From Halostella limicola (GTDB lineage: Archaea; Halobacteriota; Halobacteria; Halobacteriales; Natronoarchaeaceae), in assembly GCF_003675875.1 (NCBI RefSeq), contig NZ_RCDI01000003.1, forward strand, positions 372,001 to 436,000: a stretch of DNA of 64,000 nucleotides. Reading direction: 5' to 3'. This document shows, piece by piece, positions 18,033 through 27,727 of this stretch (the first letter of the stretch is position 1; every line of letters starts with the position of its first letter). The notes under the pieces were generated by a model. The model was not told the origin of the DNA, searched no databases, and worked only from the letters and a program-made list of their open reading frames with translations. The position numbers were made by a program, and so were the translations under genes.

Positions 18033-18317
18033 GAATTTTCTAGCATAGTTTCTATTTATAATTTGAATAGCTTGGATAACTAACCGATCTGAACTCCGCT
18101 TCGAGGGGGCGTCGGGGAAAGTCACCCAGTTCTCTCGAAACCGGGAGAAGGATCGGTTCACCTGCTCCGGTCCCCGTTTCTCGGACTCGATCCGGCCGTA
18201 TCGATCCGGAATTCATAAATTTCCAAATACTGGTTCGAACTGGTATCACCACAAGACTTACTTGTCGCTTGCAGCTAATTTCGGTACTGATTACCAAAAC
18301 TGATATCTAGGAATAGA

Positions 18318-21300
18318 ATGTTATCTGATAATTATTCCGAGGACGGTTTCGGTGCGGGAGCGCCGAAACACCTCGCTACGTCCCTCCCTGCGATGTTTCT
18401 GGTCGCCCTTCTCCTCGTCTCGGCGACGGCCGTACCCGCCGTCGCGCTCTCGGCAGGCGACGCGTCGTTCGACCAGTCGGTTCGGAACCCGGACCAGACC
18501 TCGAACGTGTCGGTCACGAACGATACCGCCGGCGCGGGAACCCTCGACTGGCCGACCGGTCACGAGGACGGCGACGGCACCGCCAGCCCTGACGCGTCGA
18601 GCAGATCGGTCCGCGAGGTGACGCTCATCACGGGCCAGACGGTGACCGTCGACCGGCGCGGGGAGGAAACGGTGTACAGCACTGACGCCGAGGAGCCGAT
18701 GCGGCGGATCTCGACGCCCGACGGGACGTACGTGTTCCCCGAGAACGCCGACCTGGAACGGTTCGACGCGCGCCTGTTCGACGTGGACCTCCTGCTCGAA
18801 CAGAACCTGACGGACGCGAGCGCCGACGCGCTCCCCGTCATCGTGGAGCGCCGCGGGAGTCCCGCCGAGGTCGGTCGCACGGACGGTAACGCCGACCGGA
18901 CGCCTGCCGCCGCCCTGCGCGACGACCTGGACCGGACGCGCGGCCTGACCGCGGAGCGCACCCTCGACTCGGCGAACGCCGTCTCCGCGTCGGTCGCCAA
19001 GGACCGCTCCGCCGCGGTCTACGAGCGCCTGCGGACCAGCACCGAGGTCGAGCGCGTCTCGCTCGACGCGCGCGTGAGCGTCAGCCTCGACGACGTCTCG
19101 GAGCTGACCGGCGCGGGCGCGGCCCGCGAGCGCTACGGCGTCAGCGGGGAGAACGTCAGCGTCGCCGTCCTCGACACGGGCGTCGACGACTCCCACCCGG
19201 ACCTGCGGGACGCGGTGACCCACCAGGTCGACTTCACCGGGGAGGGGACCACGGACGACCCGCACGGGCACGGCACGCACGTCGCCGGTATCGTCGCGGG
19301 CGACGGCTCCGCCAGCGACGGCACCTACACCGGCGTCGCGCCGAACGCGAGCGTCCTGAACCTCCGGGTCATCGGGAGCGACGGCTACGGCAGTCGCTCG
19401 GACGTCATCGACGCGATGGAGTACGCGGTCGACCGGACCGGAGCCGACGTGATCAGCGTGAGCCTCGGCGGCCCCGTCTACGAGAACGACCCGTACTACG
19501 ACGCCGTTCGGTACGCCGTCGACAACGGCGTCACCGTGGTCGTCGCGGCGGGCAACGACGGCCGCGACGGCTACGGCACCGTCCTCTCGCCGGGCGTCGT
19601 CCCCGCCGCCCTGACAGTGGGCGCGAGCGACAACGAGGACGATCTCGCCTCCTTCTCCTCGCGCGGGCCGACGCCGGGCGTGGGAGTCAAGCCGGACCTC
19701 GTCGCGCCCGGCGTCGGTGTCGCCAGCGCGAAGGCCGGCAGCGACGGGTACGTCGGCTACAGCGGGACGAGCATGGCGACGCCCGCGGTCAGCGGGATGG
19801 CCGCGCTCCTGCTCGACCGCGACCCGGGCATGACGCCGACCGATGTGCGGAGCGCGCTCGTCTCCCGCACCGACCGCCTCGCCGGCGACTACGACGCGTT
19901 TCAGGCCGGGTCGGGCCGCGCCAACGCGACCGCCGCGCTGACCGCGAACGTCACCCTCTCGCCGACGACGGTCGACTACGGCGTCTTGCGCCCGACGACG
20001 AACGAGACGCGCGTGGTCGAGGTGACGAACGACGGCGCGGCGAACGAGACGCTGAACCTCTCCGCGTCGGCGACGGAGATCGAGGGGGACGGCGTCGGCG
20101 ACCTGCGGCTGAACCGCACGACGCTCTCGCTCGCGCCGAACGAGACCGCGTGCGTGGCGCTCAGAGTGAACGGCACCACGTCGGCGGGCGTCTACTCCGG
20201 CCGCCTGCTGGCCGACGGCGGCGAGTACCGCGCGAGCTTCGGCTACGCCATCGGGCACCGCCTGACCGTCACGAAGGACCCCGCCGGGTCGACCAGCGTC
20301 GGCGGCGACGAGGTCGTCCTCTACCGCCACGGTAAGGGATCGACGACGGAAGTCGCCGCCCTCTCCGGCGGGCGCGAGGAGTTCCTCGTCTTCGAGGACA
20401 CCTACACCGTCGTCACCGGCGGCGTCGACGAGTCGACCGGGGAGACGGTCCTCATGGAGGAGACGGTGGACGTGACCGGCGACGCGACCGTTTCGTTCGA
20501 CGAGGGCGACGCGGTCGCCCACGACCTGAACGCGAGCGGCCTCGCGAACAGGGCGAACCTGACCGCGCTGCGGACCGCCGGCGAGCTCCAGCGGACCACC
20601 GCGGACGGCCGCGCGATCACCTACGAGTCGTTCCGGACGTTCGGCGACGCGACCGCGGTCCGGTTCGGCGCGAGCGGGGCGAACGCCAGCGTCTCGTACC
20701 TGCTCGCGCCCGAGGACGCGTACGACGAGTCCTCGCCCGCCCACCACCTCGACGCGCCGTCCGCGTACCACCTCGTCTTCCCGACCGTGGGCGTCGACGG
20801 CCCGCGCACGTTCGTGCCGGACGAGTCGGACCTCGCCGTCCAGAACGTCACCTACGGCCGGACCGGCGACGAGGCGTACGACCTCGTCCGGACGGTCACC
20901 CACGACGCGTTCGCCACGAGGGGGCTCACGACGGCCCGCTGGGACCTGCGCGACCGAACGAGCCAGACCGTGTACGTCACGCCCGCGACGACCGAGTACC
21001 GGACCGCGTACGGCCTCACCGCCGTCGCGGCGGACGATAGCTGGCGGCTCGTCTCGCCGATGCTGTCGCTCGGGCCGGGCGAGCGCCGCGCGGTCGACGT
21101 GCGCGCGCACCCGTTCACGGTCGAGCGGACCGACTGGCACCTCGGCGCGAGCGCGACCGAGGACAACCTCAGCGTCGGCGCGCGCCTCCAGGCCGACCAG
21201 TCGCCGACCAGATTCCGTCACCGATCCGGAGCGGACGGCCATTACGCGGTGTACCGGAACGGGTCGCTTCTGGCCAACGGAACGACTGGCGACGGCCGCG

Positions 21301-23609
21301 TCGACTACGCCAGCGACGCCCCGGTCGTCGAGAACGCGACCTACGAGGCGGTGCTCACCGGCGAGGGGTCGGACGATCTCTCGACGCGAACGGTCACCCG
21401 CTACGCGGCGACGTACCGCCCCGGCGCGGACGTCGCGCCGCCCGAACTCCGCGGGATCGAACCCGGCGAGAACGCCTCGGGCAACGCGCTGTACAGGGAC
21501 CCCGTGACGCTCTCGCTCACCGCGACCGACGACGGCGACCTCCGGAACGGGACCGTGCTCGTCCGGTACGCGAACGGGTCCGTCGACGCCCCGCCCGGCG
21601 GCGAGAACGTCACGAACACCACGGCAGGGTGGCACGAGGCGACCGTCACCCGCGTCGCAGACGGCGAGTACGCCGTCGCGCTGAACGGGTCCCGCGTCGA
21701 CGACTCGACCCTCCACCTCGACGTGGCGCTGGTCGACGCGGCGGGCAACCTCGCGCAGTCGACCGTCTACGACGCCTTCCGGTCGACGTACTCACCGACG
21801 GCGACGCTCTCTGGCGCGGTCGTCGGGCCGAACGGGACCGCTGCGGCCGCGGACGTCGTGACGGCGACTGACTCCGCGGGCCGGACGAACGTCACGCGGA
21901 CGGACGAGAACGGCACCTTCGCCGTCGAGGTCCTGCGGAACGAGACAGTCGCCGTCGGCCACCGCCAGTACGATGCGGCCGCGGGGAAATTCTACCCCGA
22001 GGATGGCGTGGCGGACGCGTATCCGGTCGGAACAGTATCCGCAGACACTTACCGCGATCTGGGGGAGACCGCACTCCCCGAGGGCCACCCGCTGACGCTC
22101 CGCGTCGAGAACGAGTCCGGCGCGCCGGTGGCGAACGCGTCCGTCGCGGTCGACGTGACCGCGAACGGGACGACGGTCCCCGTCGGCGAGTTCCGGACGA
22201 CCGCCGACGGCCGCCTTCCGCCCGACGGCATCGAACTCGCCGGCGACGTGACGGTCGCCGTGACACCACCGGCGAACACGACGCTGGTGCGCCGGACGGT
22301 CGAGCGGACCGTCGCGGTCGACGGGCCGTGGAACCTCTCGGTGGCGCTCGACGAGCCCTCGCCCGTCGCGCGCGCCGCCGTCTCCGACGCGACGGTTACG
22401 GCCGGCGAGGCGGTGACGTTCGACGCCGCCGACAGCGTCGTGCAGGGCGAAGTCGTCGCCTACGAGTGGGCGTTCGGCGACGGCGCGACGGCGACCGGCG
22501 AGCGCGTCACCCACGCTTACGACGCGGCCGGCGGGTACGAGGCGACCCTGACGATCACCGACGAGTACGGCGTCTCGAACGCCACGACGGTGCCGGTCAC
22601 GGTCGCGGCGAAGCCGGAAAGCGGCGACGGGGGCGGAGGCGGCGGGGGCGGCGGAGGCCCCCCTTCCGACCTCGATCCGGCGCTCGGCGTCGACGCAGTC
22701 GTTGACGCCACGCCCGACGGAGCGACGGTCACCGTCGTTCGCGGCCAGCGGGGCGACACCGCCTCGGCGGACCTCCCGGCGACCGTCCGGACCGGCGGCG
22801 TGAGCGCGGCCGGCATCGACCTCACGCTGGCCGACGGTATCGACGAGTTCGGCCTCGCCGTCGGTGCGTCCGCCGATCCGCCCGAGGGCGCGCCGGCGTA
22901 CGACCGGTCGACCGCGCTCGGCTACCTCGCCGTCGAGCGCGACGGCATCGAGAACGAGGCCATCGCCCGGGCGACGATCCGGTTCGACGTCGACCCGTCC
23001 GCGCTCCCGGACGGCGCGGACCCGGACGACGTGACGCTGTACCGCTACCGCGACGGCGAGTGGCGCGACCTCCCGACGGCGCGGAACGGGTCCGGGTACG
23101 CCGCGACGACGCCGGGGTTCTCGGCGTTCGTCGTCGGCGTCGCGCACCCCGAGTTCGCCGTCTCGGACGCGACCCTCGGCGCGGCGCGCACCGCCGGCGA
23201 ACCGGTCCCCGTCGAGGCGACCGTGACCAACGTCGGGTCGGCCGGCGGGAACGGGACGGTCGCGCTCACCGCGAACGGCACCGTCGTCGCCGAGCGGATG
23301 GTCGCGCTCGTGGTCGGCGAGACGCGGACGGTGTCGTTCGCGCCGGCGCTCGACCCCGGCGTCCACGAACTGCGCGTCGGCAGCGCGACCGCGGGGGTCG
23401 TCACCGTCGGCGACGCGACGCAGGACGGGACGGAGACGCCCGACCGGACGACGGACGCGACGACGGGGACGGACGGACGGGACGGCGACCCCACCGGCGA
23501 CGCGGCCGCCGACACCGAGAGCGACGGGCAACCCGGCGTCGGCCCGGTCGGCGCGCTCGTCGCGCTAGCGCTCTCGCTCGCGGTGCTCGCTCGGCGACGG
23601 GTCGGGTAA
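18318..23609 (+). CDS. Giant cell-surface subtilisin-like serine protease (S8)
   Basis: 1763-residue extracellular protease. Signal peptide about 20-45, then a pro-region to about 255. The S8 catalytic triad is intact: D286 (AVLDTGVDDSHPDL), H318 (HGHGTHVAG) and S485 (GTSMATP), with oxyanion N413 (AAGNDG). Long beta-rich Asn-glycosylation-rich segments follow, then a PKD domain (about 1345-1435), a glycine run, a PGF-pre-PGF domain ending TTPGFSAFVVG (about 1455-1615), a CARDB-like domain (about 1617-1695), a Thr/Asp-rich linker and a C-terminal QPGVGP-hydrophobic-RRR sorting signal. Probably surface-attached like the S-layer protein. Sorting motif is PGV rather than PGF. Confidence 0.92.
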   Translation: MLSDNYSEDGFGAGAPKHLATSLPAMFLVALLLVSATAVPAVALSAGDASFDQSVRNPDQTSNVSVTNDTAGAGTLDWPTGHEDGDGTASPDASSRSVREVTLITGQTVTVDRRGEETVYSTDAEEPMRRISTPDGTYVFPENADLERFDARLFDVDLLLEQNLTDASADALPVIVERRGSPAEVGRTDGNADRTPAAALRDDLDRTRGLTAERTLDSANAVSASVAKDRSAAVYERLRTSTEVERVSLDARVSVSLDDVSELTGAGAARERYGVSGENVSVAVLDTGVDDSHPDLRDAVTHQVDFTGEGTTDDPHGHGTHVAGIVAGDGSASDGTYTGVAPNASVLNLRVIGSDGYGSRSDVIDAMEYAVDRTGADVISVSLGGPVYENDPYYDAVRYAVDNGVTVVVAAGNDGRDGYGTVLSPGVVPAALTVGASDNEDDLASFSSRGPTPGVGVKPDLVAPGVGVASAKAGSDGYVGYSGTSMATPAVSGMAALLLDRDPGMTPTDVRSALVSRTDRLAGDYDAFQAGSGRANATAALTANVTLSPTTVDYGVLRPTTNETRVVEVTNDGAANETLNLSASATEIEGDGVGDLRLNRTTLSLAPNETACVALRVNGTTSAGVYSGRLLADGGEYRASFGYAIGHRLTVTKDPAGSTSVGGDEVVLYRHGKGSTTEVAALSGGREEFLVFEDTYTVVTGGVDESTGETVLMEETVDVTGDATVSFDEGDAVAHDLNASGLANRANLTALRTAGELQRTTADGRAITYESFRTFGDATAVRFGASGANASVSYLLAPEDAYDESSPAHHLDAPSAYHLVFPTVGVDGPRTFVPDESDLAVQNVTYGRTGDEAYDLVRTVTHDAFATRGLTTARWDLRDRTSQTVYVTPATTEYRTAYGLTAVAADDSWRLVSPMLSLGPGERRAVDVRAHPFTVERTDWHLGASATEDNLSVGARLQADQSPTRFRHRSGADGHYAVYRNGSLLANGTTGDGRVDYASDAPVVENATYEAVLTGEGSDDLSTRTVTRYAATYRPGADVAPPELRGIEPGENASGNALYRDPVTLSLTATDDGDLRNGTVLVRYANGSVDAPPGGENVTNTTAGWHEATVTRVADGEYAVALNGSRVDDSTLHLDVALVDAAGNLAQSTVYDAFRSTYSPTATLSGAVVGPNGTAAAADVVTATDSAGRTNVTRTDENGTFAVEVLRNETVAVGHRQYDAAAGKFYPEDGVADAYPVGTVSADTYRDLGETALPEGHPLTLRVENESGAPVANASVAVDVTANGTTVPVGEFRTTADGRLPPDGIELAGDVTVAVTPPANTTLVRRTVERTVAVDGPWNLSVALDEPSPVARAAVSDATVTAGEAVTFDAADSVVQGEVVAYEWAFGDGATATGERVTHAYDAAGGYEATLTITDEYGVSNATTVPVTVAAKPESGDGGGGGGGGGGPPSDLDPALGVDAVVDATPDGATVTVVRGQRGDTASADLPATVRTGGVSAAGIDLTLADGIDEFGLAVGASADPPEGAPAYDRSTALGYLAVERDGIENEAIARATIRFDVDPSALPDGADPDDVTLYRYRDGEWRDLPTARNGSGYAATTPGFSAFVVGVAHPEFAVSDATLGAARTAGEPVPVEATVTNVGSAGGNGTVALTANGTVVAERMVALVVGETRTVSFAPALDPGVHELRVGSATAGVVTVGDATQDGTETPDRTTDATTGTDGRDGDPTGDAAADTESDGQPGVGPVGALVALALSLAVLARRRVG

Positions 23610-23652
23610 CCGACAGAGGGGACTTACGCCGGATGCGGTCGTAGGGTCGCGT

Positions 23653-24051
23653 ATGACTCACCCGCTCCCGGACGCAACCGTCACGGACGTCGCCGACGAG
23701 CACGCAGTAGACCTGGACGCGCTGGAGTCGTGTCTCGACGACATCCAGGCGTCGATGGAGCGCGAGGGCGGCGAGTACGAATACTCCACGCAGCACAACT
23801 TCGGGTGGCAGGACGACGACGCCTACTACTTCTACGGCAGCGAGCACATCTGGTCGACGTTCCGGGACGAGCTATCGCACGACGAGGACGTCGTGGCGGC
23901 CGCGCGAGCGGCCCACCGGCAGGCGATGCTCAACTCCGCCGAGGAGCGCGACGACGCGGAGAACGTCAGGGAGATGCTCTCGGACGGCAACGAACCGCTG
24001 GTCGTCGCCAACATCGAGGACGGTAAGCTGGGGTCCGGACTGAGCGTTTAG
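23653..24051 (+). CDS. Conserved acidic hypothetical protein
   Basis: 132 residues, strongly acidic, no signal peptide or membrane helix. The middle has aromatic clusters (YSTQHNFGWQDDDAYYFYG near 45-63), the C-terminal half is helical, and it ends with NIEDGKLGSGLSV. No known domain is recognised. Its TAG stop overlaps the stop of the convergent ABC permease (shared bases 24048-24051), so there is no intergenic space. Start ATG 23653 lies 43 bp after the S8 gene. Confidence 0.75.
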   Translation: MTHPLPDATVTDVADEHAVDLDALESCLDDIQASMEREGGEYEYSTQHNFGWQDDDAYYFYGSEHIWSTFRDELSHDEDVVAAARAAHRQAMLNSAEERDDAENVREMLSDGNEPLVVANIEDGKLGSGLSV

Positions 24052-25475
24052 CCCTCCAGCAGCTTCCGGTCCCAGCGGGGGACGGCGCGCCGGTAGAGCC
24101 CGAGGCCGACGCCGCCGAGCGCCAGTCCCGCGGCGACCAGGCCGCCGAGTAGCGCCGCCGACACCGGCGTCACGACGAGCGCGACGATCAGGATCGGGAC
24201 GAGCGCGACCGCCACGGCGAGGCCGAACCCGGCGAACAGCACGCTGTCGAAGAGGAACTCGTTCGGCGAGAACCCGGCGAGCAGCACCGTCAGGCCGAAC
24301 AGGTACAGTTCGATGCCGAGCAGCAGGACCGCGCCGACCGCGACGTGGGCCGTCTCGGCGCCGAACCAGACGACGGCGAGCGCGAAGTACGCCAGCCCGT
24401 TCGGAACCGCGAGGACGAGGAAGGCCCGGAACTTCGCGGCGAAGGCGTCGGCGACGTCGACGGGGTAGATGAGGTACTCGTCGGGGTCGTCGAACTGGGT
24501 CAGCCAGTTGTACGTCGTGAAGGCCGTCAGTCCGAGGATGGCCCCGAACGAGAGCCCGGTCGACGGTTCGACCCCGGTGATCGTCTCAGTGAGGCCGATG
24601 AGCGCGGCGCTGACGGCGAAGAGGACGCCCCCCGAGAACAGCACCTTCCAGAGGCCGCCGCTGCTGCGAGCCACGTCGAGCAGGCTCTTCGTCAGCAGCC
24701 CGTTCTCGTCGCCCAGGCGGCGACGCCAGCGGCCGAACGTCGCGTCGGCGGTGCGCGCGCCGCTCCTGGTCGACGGGTCGTACGCCAGCAGGCCGACCGC
24801 GGCGAGCGCGACCGCGGGGACGACCGCGACGGCGGCGGCGACGGGCGAGGGGTCGACGTACAGCGCGTACGGCGTGACGCTCGTGATATCGACGCCCGTC
24901 GCCCACGCGAGGCCGACCGCCGCGGCGGCGCCGAGGCCGACGCCACGGCCGGGGAGCCCACGCGTCGAGAGGCCGATGAGTGCGAACGTGACGGCGATCC
25001 CGAGCAGGAAGGTGGCGCTCGTCGTCGCCCACAGCAGCGGCAGGCGACCGAGCAGCGCCGGGTCGCGGGCGTACGCCAGCGGCGCGACGGCCGCGGTCAA
25101 CGGGAGGAGGAAGATCACGGCGTAGTAGACCACGTCCTTCACGAGGAAGACCCCGAGCAGTCGGCGGCGCGAGACGGGGAGCGTCCGCGCCGAGAACACC
25201 AGCAGGGTCACGTCGCCGAGCAGGTTCTCCAGCGCGTCGCGTCCGACGAAGCCGATCGACCCCGTGTGCAGACCGAACGCGAAGGCAAGCGCGTGGACGC
25301 CCGCGACGACCGTGGCGACCGTCACGCCCGACAGCGAGAGGAACCACGTCGTCGCCGCGCCGAGCGCCGCCACGACGAGCGGGAACGCGGCGAAGCGCCG
25401 CCCGCCGAACAGGTCGGCGTGGAGCCGCCACTCCTCGGCGAGCATGCCGCGAAACAGCGTCCAGTTCAGGCTCAT
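24048..25475 (-). CDS. ABC-2-type permease subunit
   Basis: 475-residue integral membrane protein with about ten hydrophobic segments, starting MSLNWTLFRGMLAEEWRLH. The true start is ATG 25475, overlapping the ATPase stop by ATGA; the frame stays open upstream only because of high G+C. It has the layout of haloarchaeal ABC-2 exporter permeases, with cytoplasmic loops near residues 85-105 and 225-265. Together with the ATPase it should export an unknown substrate such as a drug, lipid or peptide. Confidence 0.85.
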   Translation of the reverse strand: MSLNWTLFRGMLAEEWRLHADLFGGRRFAAFPLVVAALGAATTWFLSLSGVTVATVVAGVHALAFAFGLHTGSIGFVGRDALENLLGDVTLLVFSARTLPVSRRRLLGVFLVKDVVYYAVIFLLPLTAAVAPLAYARDPALLGRLPLLWATTSATFLLGIAVTFALIGLSTRGLPGRGVGLGAAAAVGLAWATGVDITSVTPYALYVDPSPVAAAVAVVPAVALAAVGLLAYDPSTRSGARTADATFGRWRRRLGDENGLLTKSLLDVARSSGGLWKVLFSGGVLFAVSAALIGLTETITGVEPSTGLSFGAILGLTAFTTYNWLTQFDDPDEYLIYPVDVADAFAAKFRAFLVLAVPNGLAYFALAVVWFGAETAHVAVGAVLLLGIELYLFGLTVLLAGFSPNEFLFDSVLFAGFGLAVAVALVPILIVALVVTPVSAALLGGLVAAGLALGGVGLGLYRRAVPRWDRKLLEG

Positions 25476-26227
25476 CGTCCCGCCGGGGCCAGCGCCTCGT
25501 CCACGGTCGACTCGGGCACGTCGACGTTCGCGAGGAAGGCGTCGAGCAGGGAGTCCTCGCCGTCTAGCGCCCGCGGGTCGCGCTCGGCGATCAGCTCGCC
25601 GCCGCTGACGATGCCGACGCGGGTGCAGATCTCCTCGGCCACCTCGACGTGGTGCGTCGAGAAGAAGAGCGTGTTCCCGTCGGCCGCGTACGACTCGAAG
25701 TAGCGCTTGGTGCGCTCCTGGACGATGGGGTCGAGGTTCGCCAGCGGCTCGTCGATGAACACGAGGTCCGGCTCGTGGAGGAACGCGCCGGCGATCATCA
25801 CCTTCTGCTGTTGCCCCCGCGAGAGGTCCGTCGAGAGCGTGTCGAGCTTCTCCGCGAACGAGAGGCGGTCGGCCCACTCGGCGACGCGCTCCTCGCGGGT
25901 CTCGTCATCGAGGCCGCGGACGGTCCCCACGAACTCGAAGTACTCCCGCGGCGTCAGAAAGCTCGGCGGCGACTCCCGCTCGGGCAGGATGCCGACCCGG
26001 CGTCGCGTCTCGATCGGGTCGACCGCCGGGTCGCTTCCGAGGACGGACACCTCGCCGGCGTCCGGCCGGAGCTGGCCCGTGAGGATGCCGATCGTCGTGG
26101 ACTTGCCCGCGCCGTTCGGTCCGAGCAGGCCGAACAGTTCGCCCTCGTCGACCGAGAGGGAAAGTCCCGAGAGAGCTTCGAGGTCGCCGTAGGACTTCCG
26201 AAGCCGCTCGGTGCGAATCGCTGTCAT
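25472..26227 (-). CDS. ABC transporter ATP-binding protein
   Basis: 251 residues. Walker A GPNGAGKST (about 36-44), Q-loop region with ILPERESPP, signature LSRGQQQKV (about 136), Walker B LVFIDEPLANLD and switch H in FFSTHHVEVAEE are all present. It energises the permease encoded immediately downstream. A C-terminal tail (about 215-251) may contact the permease. The ATG 26227 lies just after a TATA-like GGTTATAT on the minus strand, and an AGTTGT half-site (26237-26242) matches the inverted repeat in front of the divergent small membrane gene. Confidence 0.93.
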   Translation of the reverse strand: MTAIRTERLRKSYGDLEALSGLSLSVDEGELFGLLGPNGAGKSTTIGILTGQLRPDAGEVSVLGSDPAVDPIETRRRVGILPERESPPSFLTPREYFEFVGTVRGLDDETREERVAEWADRLSFAEKLDTLSTDLSRGQQQKVMIAGAFLHEPDLVFIDEPLANLDPIVQERTKRYFESYAADGNTLFFSTHHVEVAEEICTRVGIVSGGELIAERDPRALDGEDSLLDAFLANVDVPESTVDEALAPAGR

Positions 26228-26309
26228 ATAACCGATAGTTGTACGAGACGATTAAATCCCTGTCGACACCGGCGGTTCGTTTGCTTCGCCCCGAAACCTA
26301 TTTAGTATC

Positions 26310-26329
26310 AGTTGTCTAACTGGACAACT
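26310..26329. promoter_or_regulatory. Inverted repeat AGTTGTC-N6-GACAACT
   Basis: Perfect 7-bp dyad with 6-bp spacer ending one base before the ATG of the small membrane gene at 26330. A matching AGTTGT half-site lies in front of the divergent ABC ATPase (26237-26242). Position suggests a repressor that would block both transcription units. Confidence 0.45.
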
Positions 26330-26560
26330 ATGGAAGCCAGGGCGAAAATAAAGCTGTTCTCGCACGTTAGTTTCGCCTGTATCGTCGCCGCGGGAACGGC
26401 GATACTGCTCGCCGGCTTCCCCATCGTGTCCGTCGACCTCGCCGCAGTCGCGGAGGTATCGCTTCCAGCGACGCCGCTCGTCGGCGTCGCCGGCGGAGCG
26501 ATCGCCGCGCTCCGCTTCTGCCGGTACCTGCGCCGGAAGTTCGGCGCCCGGCGGCGATAG
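26330..26560 (+). CDS. Small two-helix membrane protein
   Basis: 76 residues from ATG 26330; an in-frame TTG at 26312 lies inside the inverted repeat and is not preferred. Two hydrophobic segments (about residues 14-35 and 47-65) are followed by a basic tail CRYLRRKFGARRR, predicting a cytoplasmic C-terminus. Divergent from the ABC exporter and 38 bp ahead of the enolase-superfamily gene. No family recognised. Confidence 0.6.
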   Translation: MEARAKIKLFSHVSFACIVAAGTAILLAGFPIVSVDLAAVAEVSLPATPLVGVAGGAIAALRFCRYLRRKFGARRR

Positions 26561-26598
26561 CCGGTACGGTTTTGCCCGTCCGCCGCGGATCCGCTGTC

Positions 26599-27666
26599 GT
26601 GACAACCTACGACAGCGTCGCCGACCTGCCGGTTCGGATCGACGACGTCGCGCTGACCCGCCGCGAGCGGGACACGTCGAGCGGGTTCACGCGCGTGACG
26701 ACCGAGGTCGCCCTCTCGGGCGAGGGCGAGACCGGCCGAGGCGAGGACGTGACGTACGACGCCGAGGACCACGACGCGTTCGACGCCGCCGACCTCGACG
26801 TGACGGGCGAGTACACGGTCGACTCGTTCTCCACCGCCGTCGGCGCGGCCGACCTGTTCCCGGCCCGCGACCCTGAGATGGCCGCGGCCCGGCACTACCG
26901 CCGGTGGGCCGTCGAGAGCGCGGCGCTCGACCTGGCGCTGAAGCAGGCCGGCGAGTCGCTCGGGAGCGCCCTCGACCGGTCGTACGACCCCGTCGAGTTC
27001 GTCGCGTCGACGCGCCTCGGCGACCCGCCGTCCGCGGACCGCGTGCGCGACCTGCTCGACGTCGTCCCGGACCTGGCGTTCAAGCTCGACCCGACATCCG
27101 ACTGGGACGCCGCTCTGGTCGACGAACTGGCCGAAGTCGCGACGGTTCGAGTGCTCGACCTGAAGGGCAAGTACGAGGGGACCGACGTCGACCAGTCGCC
27201 CGACCCGGAGCTGTACCGCCTCGTCGCCGACGCGTTCCCGGAGGCCGTGATCGAGGACCCCGCGATAACCGACGAGACGCGGCCGGTCGTCGACGACGTC
27301 GCCGACCGCGTCTCCTGGGACTACCCGATCACCGGCGTCGACAGCGTCGAGTCGCTCCCGTTCGAGCCGAACTGGCTCAACGTCAAGCCGTCGCGGTTCG
27401 GGTCGGTCGAGTTGCTGTTCGACACCCTCGACTACGCGAGCGAGCGGGGCGTCCGCCTGTACGGCGGCGGACAGTTCGAACTCGGCGTCGGTCGCCGGCA
27501 GATACAGGCGATCGCGTCGCTGTTCTACCCCGACTCGCCCAACGACGTGGCGCCCGGCGGCTACAACGACCCGGAGGTCCCGGCGGACCTGCCGTCGAGC
27601 CCGCTCGCGCCGCCCGAGCCCTCGGCCGGGATCGCGGCGGCCGACTCGACCGCCGACCCGACGTAG
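26599..27666 (+). CDS. Enolase-superfamily protein (mandelate racemase/muconate-lactonizing-like)
   Basis: 355 residues from GTG 26599 (MTTYDSVADLP). The N-terminal capping domain spans about 1-110 and the TIM-barrel about 115-330, with FKLDPTSDW near residue 155, VLDLKGKYEG near 184, IEDPA near 218 and a late LYGGGQFELGVGRRQ strand. These match the superfamily, but the usual metal-ligand set is not fully clear, so the reaction is unknown; racemase, dehydratase or o-succinylbenzoate-synthase-like activities are possible. The C-terminal 25 residues are Pro/Ala/Ser-rich. No pathway neighbours help. Confidence 0.8.
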   Translation: MTTYDSVADLPVRIDDVALTRRERDTSSGFTRVTTEVALSGEGETGRGEDVTYDAEDHDAFDAADLDVTGEYTVDSFSTAVGAADLFPARDPEMAAARHYRRWAVESAALDLALKQAGESLGSALDRSYDPVEFVASTRLGDPPSADRVRDLLDVVPDLAFKLDPTSDWDAALVDELAEVATVRVLDLKGKYEGTDVDQSPDPELYRLVADAFPEAVIEDPAITDETRPVVDDVADRVSWDYPITGVDSVESLPFEPNWLNVKPSRFGSVELLFDTLDYASERGVRLYGGGQFELGVGRRQIQAIASLFYPDSPNDVAPGGYNDPEVPADLPSSPLAPPEPSAGIAAADSTADPT

Positions 27667-27727
27667 CCGGCGCGAACCCGGCGGGGGCGACGCGGCTCCC
27701 GCTCGCTCTGACCCGCTGCGGGTCCTC

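Noticed and set aside
18321-21716. Long open frame on the minus strand opposite the S8 protease gene
   Set aside because: High G+C with C/G-ending codons leaves antisense frames open. Its translation is Arg/Val/Asp-rich with no domain, while the plus strand has an intact protease triad.
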